NCBI RefSeq assembly: GCF_001685015.1
Contig: NZ_MAYT01000007.1
Span: 1-59,039, forward strand
Reading direction: 5' to 3'
Origin: Pseudobacillus wudalianchiensis
GTDB lineage: Bacteria; Bacillota; Bacilli; Bacillales; Domibacillaceae
Length of the DNA: 59,039 nt
Part shown: positions 1 to 5,957 of the stretch, in pieces
Position numbering within the stretch: position 1 is the first letter of the stretch
Layout of the letters: the number at the start of each line of letters is the position of its first letter
Program-made: the position numbers and the translations under genes
Notes under the pieces: generated by a model
Seen by the model: only the letters and a program-made list of their open reading frames with translations
What the model was told of the DNA's origin: nothing
The model's database searches: none

Positions 1-47
1 TTTGTTCAGTTTTCAAAGATCAATTTTTAACTCGCTTTAACAGCGAC
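1..47 (-). other. 5' leader of an rRNA operon (16S gene outside window)
   Basis: Read on the minus strand, this ends with CTTTGAAAACTGAACAAA, the sequence typical of Bacillus pre-16S leaders. A short stem (TCGCT 32-36 with AGCGA 42-46) sits at the expected transcription start. In B. subtilis an rrn operon also follows the pdaB region. The 16S gene itself is not in the window, so this rests on motif recognition and synteny. Confidence 0.7.
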
Positions 48-53
48 TTGACT

Positions 54-83
54 ATCATATCATGTTTTCAATCTGAAAGTCAA
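54..83 (-). promoter_or_regulatory. rRNA operon promoter, proximal (P2-like)
   Basis: Minus-strand -35 TTGACT (78-83), 18-base spacer, -10 TATGAT (54-59), directly upstream of the rRNA leader. Tandem sigma-A promoters are the rule for Bacillus rrn operons. Confidence 0.75.
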
Positions 84-142
84 CAGTTATTTTCGTTTTT
101 TAATTCACCGCTTAGTTGCTTTGTTTGCAGCGACAATTAGTA

Positions 143-171
143 ATTTAACATGAATGAAATATCCCTGTCAA
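143..171 (-). promoter_or_regulatory. rRNA operon promoter, distal (P1-like)
   Basis: Minus-strand consensus -35 TTGACA (166-171), 17-base spacer and a weaker -10 TTAAAT (143-148), about 90 bases upstream of the proximal promoter. The interval 84-235 shows no gene. Confidence 0.6.
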
Positions 172-235
172 CAAATTATTTAATTTATATTTTGTTTTTC
201 ATAATACTGCTTAAAAACACTAAGATCATTTAGAT

Positions 236-274
236 AGAAAAAGGTCAGTCTCTTTATCAATATTAAGACCGACC
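236..274 (-). terminator. Rho-independent terminator after the 44-codon ORF
   Basis: Minus-strand stem GGTCGGTCT (266-274) with AGACTGACC (243-251), one G-U pair, followed by a T-rich run. The upstream ORF's stop codon (275-277) abuts the stem. Confidence 0.75.
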
Positions 275-409
275 CTAACTTCCTTGTCCATAATGCGGAC
301 TGCTCTTGATTGGGTTTCTTGGTTGGATGATTAAACTCTTTTTATTTATTCTTCCTGTATTACTCCCTATTCGCGCTATTCCAAATACCTCTTTTCTCGT
401 AATTTCCAA
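275..409 (-). CDS. Unrecognised 44-residue protein, TTG start
   Basis: I do not recognise this protein. It begins with a TTG codon (407-409) preceded by AAGGAG with six bases of spacing, only eight bases after the stop of the 84-residue gene upstream. Its TAG stop touches the transcription terminator at 243-274. The translation starts LEITRKEVFGIARIGSNTGR and ends near KSSPHYGQGS; it is basic, has no membrane segment and no cysteine. The tight fit between ribosome binding site, preceding stop and terminator suggests a real second gene of a two-gene operon. It lies between sporulation genes and an rRNA operon, which says little about its job. Codon bias cannot be judged at this length. Confidence 0.55.
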   Translation of the reverse strand: MEITRKEVFGIARIGSNTGRINKKSLIIQPRNPIKSSPHYGQGS

Positions 410-419
410 ATCTAGCTCC

Positions 420-674
420 TTATGCGTCAAAAGAGGAGGCTGATGATTGGTTTTTTTCAGCTGATATTTTATACGCTAAGTATTTCATACACTCTTCTTC
501 AGCCGCTACTCTCTTAAACAATTTAAATAGACGCATATATTTTTTCCTCATAGAGCTTTTAACAGATTCATCTATTCGGGAATCGCCAAGATCGAATAAA
601 ATTTCATCCATTTCGCGTTTGATTAAATAATAGATTTCTCTTTTTTCTTCTTCGTTAATTAACAATCCCAACAT
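420..674 (-). CDS. Hypothetical 84-residue charged helical protein
   Basis: The protein starts MLGLLINEEEKREIYYLIKR and is rich in Glu, Lys and Arg with a heptad-like leucine/isoleucine pattern, so it is probably all-helical and cytosolic. I chose the ATG at 674 because GGTGATAAG precedes it; an in-frame ATG four codons upstream (686) has no clear ribosome binding site. The ORF is divergent from pdaB (130 bases between starts) and is followed at once by a 44-codon ORF and a terminator. I think small proteins like this occur at this locus in other Bacillaceae, but I cannot assign a function. Confidence 0.7.
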   Translation of the reverse strand: MLGLLINEEEKREIYYLIKREMDEILFDLGDSRIDESVKSSMRKKYMRLFKLFKRVAAEEECMKYLAYKISAEKNQSSASSFDA

Positions 675-803
675 CTTATCACCCATTTTTCTTTTTTATT
701 TCAGTGTCATACTACTATGCTATTCGGTAAATCTATTTGTTTGTCATAATATTTGTGTACATGCTCATAAAGTTGAATAAGATAACTTTAGCGGAGGGAG
801 AGC

Positions 804-1550
804 ATGACTTTCTTTTATACATTGCATATGAAAAAAACGAAACAGCTCTTGTTGCTCATTTCTGTCTCATTTTTCACAGCTATTTTATTGTTTACCCAAA
901 ATTTTTTAAGTATTCCCGTTTTTTTAGAAAAAGAGCCTCCGAAAGCAATTTACAAAGGAGAAAATGGAGTTGCCTTAACCTTTGATATTGGATGGGGAGA
1001 TGAAAAAGCTGCACAAATTCTACAAACATTGATACGGCATAAAGCAAAAGCAACTTTCTTCTTGTCCGCTTCTTGGGCAGAACGCCATCCGGATCTTGTA
1101 AAAAAAATGAAGGATCACCATTTTGAAATTGGCCTGCTTGGATACAATTATGTAGATTATACGTCTATGGAAAAAGAGGAAATTAGGAAAGACTTACTTA
1201 AAGCACAAGAAGTATTTAAAAAGCTGCAAATTGAAGATATTAAATTGCTTCGGGCGCCGACTGGCCATTTTAATCAAGAAGTACTCAAAATAGCCAACGA
1301 TATGAACTTAACCTATGTTCATTGGAGCATTGATACAAATGATTGGAGAAATCCAGGGACTTCTGTTATTTTATCCAAGGTAAAAGAAGCTAAAAACGGG
1401 GATATCATCTTTATGCATGCATCTGACTCGGCTAAGCAAACAAATGCGGTCCTTCCTAAAATTATCGAAACCTCCCAATCCGCTGGCAAGCTAGTTACGG
1501 TGTCCGAGTTAATCTCAAATGGTGAAGTGGAAACAAAGCTTATTCCCTAA
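804..1550 (+). CDS. pdaB: PdaB, NodB-type polysaccharide deacetylase family sporulation protein
   Basis: 248 residues: a short N-terminal membrane segment (about residues 14-34) followed by a NodB-homology domain. In B. subtilis PdaB is needed to maintain the spore cortex late in sporulation. The family is recognised from ALTFDIGWGDE (usual TFDDG motif altered), ATFFLSASWAERHP, LLRAPTGHFN and IIFMHASD. The second aspartate of motif 1 is isoleucine, and the usual zinc-binding His-x3-His of motif 2 is absent (LLGYNYVDYTS), so metal-dependent deacetylation is doubtful; from memory other PdaB proteins share this. The start follows GGAGGGAG at good spacing. The gene is alone on the plus strand and ends at a bidirectional terminator shared with kbaA. 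Confidence 0.9.
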   Translation: MTFFYTLHMKKTKQLLLLISVSFFTAILLFTQNFLSIPVFLEKEPPKAIYKGENGVALTFDIGWGDEKAAQILQTLIRHKAKATFFLSASWAERHPDLVKKMKDHHFEIGLLGYNYVDYTSMEKEEIRKDLLKAQEVFKKLQIEDIKLLRAPTGHFNQEVLKIANDMNLTYVHWSIDTNDWRNPGTSVILSKVKEAKNGDIIFMHASDSAKQTNAVLPKIIETSQSAGKLVTVSELISNGEVETKLIP

Positions 1551-1574
1551 CGAAAGGGAACCCGGATAAAGACT

Positions 1575-1606
1575 AAAAAAGCGGAGCCTTTAGGCTCCGC
1601 TTTTTT
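1575..1606. terminator. Bidirectional terminator between pdaB and kbaA
   Basis: GCGGAGCC (1581-1588) and GGCTCCGC (1593-1600) form a perfect 8-bp stem flanked by A6 and T6, so it can terminate both convergent genes. The TAA stop of kbaA (1590-1592) lies inside the loop, so the stem includes the last kbaA codons. Confidence 0.9.
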
Positions 1607-2201
1607 GAGATGTACGTTGATTATATTTAGGCAAAGCCAGCAATTGAAATGCGTTGCATGGCAATAAAGTAAATAACATAATATAAAGCCACTTCGTTTC
1701 ATTCGCCTGAAGTACCGGCAGCCATTCTAACACCGTCACTACTACCATGAAAAATAAGGCAGAAATAAATACACTTTTATTGGATTGTTTTGCTTTATAA
1801 AAAGCAATAATAAGACCAACTGCTAAAAGTAAAATCGCTAAACCCATATAAGAAAGAAGCGATTCCCCTTTATCGGCAAACGCCTGAAAACGGAAATAAA
1901 TAAGGTCGAATAAAACGAATGCAATGATCACAAATTGTACCGTATTCCAAAAAGAACGAAACATGCTCGCTCCAAATTGATGAACCGTTAAATACGCAAA
2001 AAATCCCATCTGACTAATGACGCTAAACGTGAAACCAACGAATACATGCCACATTAGGATCGAGAAAATATCCTTCCATCCGCCCGTACTAATTAACGGA
2101 GCTAATTCATCCCAACGAATAAAAAAGCCGAGGACGCTGGCAGCTAGCCCGCCAATCAATAATGTATGTACAAAAAACCTAACCCAATTCCGGATTGTCA
2201 C
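1590..2201 (-). CDS. kbaA: KbaA, KinB signalling pathway activation protein
   Basis: 203-residue integral membrane protein with about six hydrophobic segments (near residues 10-30, 46-66, 80-104, 115-134, 143-163, 169-190). In B. subtilis KbaA is required for activity of the sensor kinase KinB, which feeds the phosphorelay to Spo0A. The match rests on length, topology and place between pdaB and gerD. The start is GTG at 2201, preceded by GGGGGT; no in-frame ATG lies near. Its last codons form part of the terminator shared with pdaB. Confidence 0.85.
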   Translation of the reverse strand: MTIRNWVRFFVHTLLIGGLAASVLGFFIRWDELAPLISTGGWKDIFSILMWHVFVGFTFSVISQMGFFAYLTVHQFGASMFRSFWNTVQFVIIAFVLFDLIYFRFQAFADKGESLLSYMGLAILLLAVGLIIAFYKAKQSNKSVFISALFFMVVVTVLEWLPVLQANETKWLYIMLFTLLPCNAFQLLALPKYNQRTSQKSGA

Positions 2202-2282
2202 CTTGTTACCCCCAACTATATAGTTATGCCTCCCCTGATTGTAACAATGAACATAAAAAAAATCTAGGCACTCGTTCAGCTC

Positions 2283-2312
2283 TGAATAATTTCTTTACGG
2301 TTGCTTATATTA
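2283..2312 (+). promoter_or_regulatory. Candidate sigma-G promoter of gerD
   Basis: TGAATA (2283-2288), 17-base spacer, TATATTA (2306-2312), close to the forespore sigma-G consensus (TGAATA, CATACTA). gerD is known to be sigma-G dependent in B. subtilis. It lies 33 bases upstream of the gerD start. Confidence 0.6.
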
Positions 2313-2344
2313 ACAATAAGAAAAGCCCAGAAAGGAGCTTCTTT

Positions 2345-2917
2345 ATGTGGAAACCTGTCTTGCCGCTCCTCTTTCTTATTTTTTTCTTGGCGGCTTGCGG
2401 AGGGGGCGCGGTCGATACCGGAAATGCTCAAATGGATTATGATGCGACTAAAAAAATGGTCGTTGATATATTAAAAACCGATGATGGTAAAAAAGCTCTT
2501 CAGGACATAATGCAGGATGAAAAAGTAAAGCAACAGCTTGTTTTAGATCAGGAAATGGTGACAAAAACCATTGAAGATACGTTGGTCTCTGAAAAAGGAG
2601 AGAAGTTTTGGAAAGAAGCTTTTAAAGATCCGGCATTCGCCAGTTCGATGGCTAAGGGAATGAGGAAAGAACAAGAAAACTTACTAAAAGCACTTATGAA
2701 GGATCCCCAATATCAAGATATGATGTTGAGTATTATGCAAGACCCAGAATACCAAAAGAGTGTCACCAAGCTGTTAAAGAGCAAAGAATACCGAGAACAT
2801 TTGCAAACAGTAATGGACGAGACATTTACCAGTCCTCTATATAAAGCCAAAATACAGGATATATTACTAAAGGCAGCTACAGAAGAAGCGGCAGGCGGCG
2901 GGAAAGAGAAAAAATAG
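2345..2917 (+). CDS. gerD: GerD, spore germination lipoprotein
   Basis: 190 residues. A lipoprotein signal peptide ends in LAAC with lipidated Cys18, followed by Gly/Ala/Val linker residues and a long charged helical region (about 30-180), matching the helical GerD core. GerD sits in the inner spore membrane and gathers nutrient germinant receptors into the germinosome. I set the start at ATG 2345 because AGAAAGGAGC precedes it; an open frame runs upstream to about 2195 without a ribosome binding site and through the promoter. It lies between convergent/divergent sporulation genes, with a sigma-G-like promoter in front and a terminator behind. Confidence 0.92.
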   Translation: MWKPVLPLLFLIFFLAACGGGAVDTGNAQMDYDATKKMVVDILKTDDGKKALQDIMQDEKVKQQLVLDQEMVTKTIEDTLVSEKGEKFWKEAFKDPAFASSMAKGMRKEQENLLKALMKDPQYQDMMLSIMQDPEYQKSVTKLLKSKEYREHLQTVMDETFTSPLYKAKIQDILLKAATEEAAGGGKEKK

Positions 2918-2940
2918 GGAAGCGGTTCATAGCAAAAGAA

Positions 2941-2972
2941 ACAGCCAGTGAAAACTCACTGGCTGTCCTTTT
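2941..2972 (+). terminator. Terminator after gerD (possibly bidirectional with salA)
   Basis: ACAGCCAGTGA (2941-2951) pairs with TCACTGGCTGT (2956-2966) with a 4-base loop, then CCTTTTTATTT. On the other strand the hairpin is followed by a weaker T-rich run. Confidence 0.85.
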
Positions 2973-4033
2973 TATTTACTGTTTAATTTATCGATCACTT
3001 TTTCCGCGATCTCTTGATAGATCTTTCCAAGTTTGTGGTCTTCTGCATAGATAGATGGCGCAAACTCTTCTTCATTCCAATCCGGCTGTTCAAGCGGGAG
3101 TCTTCCTAATACTTCCGTTCGCAGCTCTTCCGCTAATTTATCTCCGCCGCCGCGTCCGAAGACGTATTCTTTTTCCCCAGTTTTCTTGCTTTCAAAATAC
3201 GCCATATTTTCAATGACACCAATGACTTCATGATCCGTTCGTAAAGCCATCGCTCCCGCACGAGCCGCAACAAATGCAGCTGTCGGATGCGGAGTAGAGA
3301 CGATGATCTCTTTCGAATGAGGAATCATAGAATGAACATCAAGCGCTACATCGCCTGTTCCTGGCGGTAAATCAAGCAATAAGTAATCCAGCTCGCCCCA
3401 CTCTACTTCTTCAAAGAAGTTATTAAGCATTTTCCCAAGCATCGGACCACGCCAAATAACAGGAGCGTTATCTTCTACAAAAAAGCCCATAGAAATCACT
3501 TTTACCCCAAAACGCTCTACAGGGACAATTTTGTCTCCACGCACGACAGGACGCTGCTCAATGCCCATCATGTCAGGTACACTAAACCCGTAGATATCAG
3601 CATCTACAAGTCCGACTCTTTTCCCTAAGCGGGCAAGAGCAACAGCAAGGTTAACAGAAACCGTTGACTTACCGACTCCGCCTTTGCCACTTGCAATCGC
3701 AATAAACGTTGTTTGGCTTTCCGGTGAAAGTAAACTATGGCCGCCTTCGTTACTCTCTGAACCGCGGTATTGAGCGAGTACTTCTTCAGGAAGCTCTGTA
3801 AAGCGGATACCGACCGTGTTGGCACCGGCTGCTTTTAAGGCCTCCACAATTTGCATTTGAAATTGCAGCTGCTCTGCTGTACCTGTCTTAGCAATGGCTA
3901 CTTTCACGCTAACATGCTGCTTTTCTTCTTTTATGCTGATGTCGACGATGCCATTTGTTTCCGCTAATGTTTTATGTAAAAAGGGGTCATTCATTTGACC
4001 TAAGATATCTCTTACTTGCTCTATCGTTAACAC
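2972..4033 (-). CDS. salA: SalA, Mrp/ApbC-family P-loop ATPase
   Basis: 353 residues: an N-terminal MIP18/DUF59 domain (about 1-90) and a Mrp/NBP35 ATPase domain with deviant Walker A GKGGVGKST near residues 116-124, DADIYG and LLLDLPPGTGD. Mrp proteins carry Fe-S clusters, but in B. subtilis SalA acts as a regulator that lowers scoC expression. I see no cysteine in the protein, so it lacks the CxxC Fe-S ligands of other Mrp proteins. The start GTG 4033 has GGTGG upstream and aligns with the B. subtilis start; an ATG at 4045 has its purine run touching the codon. It precedes gerD in convergent orientation. Confidence 0.87.
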   Translation of the reverse strand: MLTIEQVRDILGQMNDPFLHKTLAETNGIVDISIKEEKQHVSVKVAIAKTGTAEQLQFQMQIVEALKAAGANTVGIRFTELPEEVLAQYRGSESNEGGHSLLSPESQTTFIAIASGKGGVGKSTVSVNLAVALARLGKRVGLVDADIYGFSVPDMMGIEQRPVVRGDKIVPVERFGVKVISMGFFVEDNAPVIWRGPMLGKMLNNFFEEVEWGELDYLLLDLPPGTGDVALDVHSMIPHSKEIIVSTPHPTAAFVAARAGAMALRTDHEVIGVIENMAYFESKKTGEKEYVFGRGGGDKLAEELRTEVLGRLPLEQPDWNEEEFAPSIYAEDHKLGKIYQEIAEKVIDKLNSK

Positions 4034-4117
4034 ACTTTCCACCATCCTTTATCTGCTTATTTTCTCTTACAGTATATCATAACCAATCATCAAAAAAAGG
4101 ATAGAGCTTATACGCCC

Positions 4118-4822
4118 TTATCCCCCTCTGTCATCCAAATGATTCATGATTCCTTTGTAAATAGACGCTGCCACTTTATCCTGATACTTTTCTGTTAATA
4201 AATCTTGTTTCTCTGCCGGATTAGACAAGAAACCAACCTCCACCAATGCCCCTGGCTTCTTTGCATATTTCAATAAATATACGTGGTTAATCGCCTTTGC
4301 TTCTCTATTCGTATTCTCAAGATTTAAGACAAGTTCATATTGAAGGGCTTTAGCTAATTCTTTATTCTCCTCTATATGAGGGGCATAAAATGTTTGGGCA
4401 CCCCTCCAGCGCGGAGAGGGGATAGCATTTAAATGAATGCTGACAAACAGGTCCGCTTCCGACTCGTTGATCAATTGCAGCCTCTTTTTTAAATCTTCCG
4501 TTTTGCGCGAGCGATAGGTCTGCATATCGGCAGGAGCAAGATCTACATCTTTTTCTCTCGTCATTAACACAATCGCCCCCTGCCCCTGCAAATAATCTCG
4601 TACTTTCTTCGTAATAGACAGGGCAATATCTTTCTCAAGTGCTTCTTGATCTCCTGCTCCGCCATCAGGTCCTCCATGCCCGGCGTCTAAGTAAATAATC
4701 TTCCCTGAAAGCGGCATGCTCCACGGCTTCCAAGACATATAATTTTCATTTAAAAATTGAATGACGAAAACAAGGATGGCACTGCCCATTAAAAAAGCAA
4801 TCCACCTTTTCCATCCTTTCAT
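4118..4822 (-). CDS. cwlD: CwlD, sporulation N-acetylmuramoyl-L-alanine amidase
   Basis: 234 residues: an N-terminal membrane anchor or signal (about 7-25) and an Amidase_3 domain. Zinc ligands are visible as His49 (DAGHGG), Glu63 and His130 (SIHLNA); the catalytic Glu195 is in VEVGFLSN. CwlD removes peptides from muramic acid as the first step of muramic-delta-lactam formation in spore cortex, working with PdaA; the lactam marks cortex for germination lysins. GGGGGAG precedes the ATG at 4822. A sigma-E-like promoter lies 30-60 bases upstream, in keeping with mother-cell expression. Confidence 0.93.
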   Translation of the reverse strand: MKGWKRWIAFLMGSAILVFVIQFLNENYMSWKPWSMPLSGKIIYLDAGHGGPDGGAGDQEALEKDIALSITKKVRDYLQGQGAIVLMTREKDVDLAPADMQTYRSRKTEDLKKRLQLINESEADLFVSIHLNAIPSPRWRGAQTFYAPHIEENKELAKALQYELVLNLENTNREAKAINHVYLLKYAKKPGALVEVGFLSNPAEKQDLLTEKYQDKVAASIYKGIMNHLDDRGG

Positions 4823-4851
4823 CCAACTCCCCCTTTTCCCCTCCTGTTGTC

Positions 4852-4881
4852 ATCATATGGGACAAGGCAAGGAATTATGAA
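4852..4881 (-). promoter_or_regulatory. Candidate sigma-E promoter of cwlD
   Basis: Minus-strand TTCATAAT (4874-4881), 14-base spacer, CATATGAT (4852-4859); this gives ATA followed by 16 bases and CATATGAT, the sigma-E pattern. B. subtilis cwlD uses sigma-E. Confidence 0.5.
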
Positions 4882-4890
4882 TGCAGGCAC

Positions 4891-4921
4891 AAAAAAGAGG
4901 ATGTTATTAAAACATCCTCTT
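4891..4921 (-). terminator. Terminator after the 54-codon ORF
   Basis: AAGAGGATGTT (4895-4905) pairs with AACATCCTCTT (4911-4921), five-base loop, T6 on the minus strand. It begins six bases after the ORF's stop codon. Confidence 0.85.
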
Positions 4922-4926
4922 CACGG

Positions 4927-5091
4927 TTAGTTGCCTCTGCCTTCCCGGCCATGGTTGGAGTTACGGTTAGCCCCTTTCATCGGATCTTCTCCTGCCGCAA
5001 ACTCTACAGAATAATCCGCTTCTTCGATATTCTTTTTCGGCGTTTTGGCATACTTTTCTACTGCATTTTTCTCCGCTTTACGTTTAGCCAT
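4927..5091 (-). CDS. Unrecognised 54-residue hydrophilic protein, possibly spore-associated
   Basis: A complete small gene: ATG at 5091 with AGAGGTGATGAG just upstream, 54 codons, TAA at 4927-4929 and a terminator immediately after. The product begins MAKRKAEKNAVEKYAKTPKK and ends GRNS-like with NHGREGRGN. It is lysine-rich at the start, acidic in the middle (IEEADYSVEFAAGEDP) and rich in Asn/Gly/Arg at the end, with no hydrophobic stretch and no cysteine, a make-up reminiscent of minor small acid-soluble spore proteins and YfhD-like proteins, though I cannot match it to any named one. A sigma-G-like promoter lies upstream and the neighbours cwlD and gerD are sporulation genes. Spore function is inference. 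Confidence 0.75.
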   Translation of the reverse strand: MAKRKAEKNAVEKYAKTPKKNIEEADYSVEFAAGEDPMKGANRNSNHGREGRGN

Positions 5092-5129
5092 CTCATCACC
5101 TCTTCCTTTTCATTATGATGTGTTAATAG

Positions 5130-5160
5130 TAGAGTCCCCTGTTCCCTGACTTCATATTCA
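5130..5160 (-). promoter_or_regulatory. Possible sigma-G promoter of the 54-codon ORF
   Basis: Minus-strand TGAATA (5155-5160), 18-base spacer, GACTCTA (5130-5136). The -35 is perfect for sigma-G, the -10 is a partial match. Confidence 0.35.
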
Positions 5161-5177
5161 ACGGCTAGCCTCAATAC

Positions 5178-5206
5178 AAAAAAGCCCTGACCAAAGAAGT
5201 CAGCGC
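5178..5206 (-). terminator. Terminator after the Staygreen gene
   Basis: GCGCTGAC (minus strand, 5199-5206) pairs with GTCAGGGC (5184-5191) with one mismatch, followed by T6. It starts four bases after the stop codon. Confidence 0.8.
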
Positions 5207-5210
5207 TCGC

Positions 5211-5681
5211 TTAGGAACCTTGAGTGATTTGGTTTATGTACTGGCGTGGGGTGCCATAGTAAAAGATTTTATTGTATGGCGGATAAGCGGACTCATAATG
5301 GATAAAGATAGGAGCATCAAGCAAAGCCGGGTAGTGATTGTAAAACTGCAAATCGCCATATACGATCCCTTTGATCGCTGTACCCGTTTCCTTTTGAAAG
5401 ATATTAAACCGGATACCCGATGCCTCCTTTCCGAATTCTCCACCGTCCACATACGCCTTTCCGGCTAACCGGAGCCGCCCTTCACGATCTTTTTTCCATT
5501 CAGCCAGCACCTCATCCCGCATTTTCCAGTTAACAGCCTTGTAGTTATATACATATCCAGTAGCCAAAAACAGTTCCCCTGTTACATCCGAATGAGTGAG
5601 CGTATATTTTCTTCCTTCTACAGGTTGCATAAACGTAGCGGGAGATAGAAGCTGCACGGTTAATTTTTGTGGATCAAACAT
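5211..5681 (-). CDS. Staygreen (SGR) family protein, chlorophyll Mg-dechelatase homologue
   Basis: 156 residues, one domain. It matches plant and bacterial Staygreen proteins in order: FDPQKL near the start, RKYTLTHSD (residues 24-32), DEVLAEWKK (56-64), RFNIFQKE, VYGD, ALLDAPIFIHY and PPYNKIFYYG. In plants SGR removes magnesium from chlorophyll a; some bacterial homologues do so in vitro. The conserved His30, Asp32 and Asp56 thought to matter for dechelation are present. The natural substrate in a non-photosynthetic Bacillus-like cell is unknown. I set the start at ATG 5681, behind GGGAGG; an upstream TTG frame contains that ribosome binding site. It is monocistronic with its own terminator, in a segment absent from B. 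subtilis synteny. Confidence 0.85.
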   Translation of the reverse strand: MFDPQKLTVQLLSPATFMQPVEGRKYTLTHSDVTGELFLATGYVYNYKAVNWKMRDEVLAEWKKDREGRLRLAGKAYVDGGEFGKEASGIRFNIFQKETGTAIKGIVYGDLQFYNHYPALLDAPIFIHYESAYPPYNKIFYYGTPRQYINQITQGS

Positions 5682-5957
5682 CGCTATCGAGCCTCCCTTT
5701 GTCAATAAATGATCTCTTGAACTTTATACACCTAGCATATCTTCCGCCCCTTCATAATAGAACGGCCTTTTCCTCAGTTTGCTCAAAGTCAGCGGGCGTT
5801 TAAGTGCTCCCTCAAGGAACCTTACATAATAAACATATGTATTGCCCGGCTTTTTACTAAAATATTTTTTTGACAGGTGTGAAAAAATTTAAAACAGGGA
5901 AGAAAAGAAAAGGCATAAGATTAGAGATTAAAGTGGATGAGAAAGTAGGGTATCAAT

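Noticed and set aside
743-772. Possible sigma-G promoter of pdaB (GTCATA with CATAAAG)
   Set aside because: Both hexamers are weak matches and an overlapping CATAATA gives a different alignment, so no promoter was called.
737-985. 82-codon ORF overlapping the pdaB start
   Set aside because: Out of frame with pdaB, no ribosome binding site; pdaB has a clear one.
5870-5900. TTGACA upstream of gltT
   Set aside because: No acceptable -10 at 16-18 bases; only the -35-like hexamer is present.
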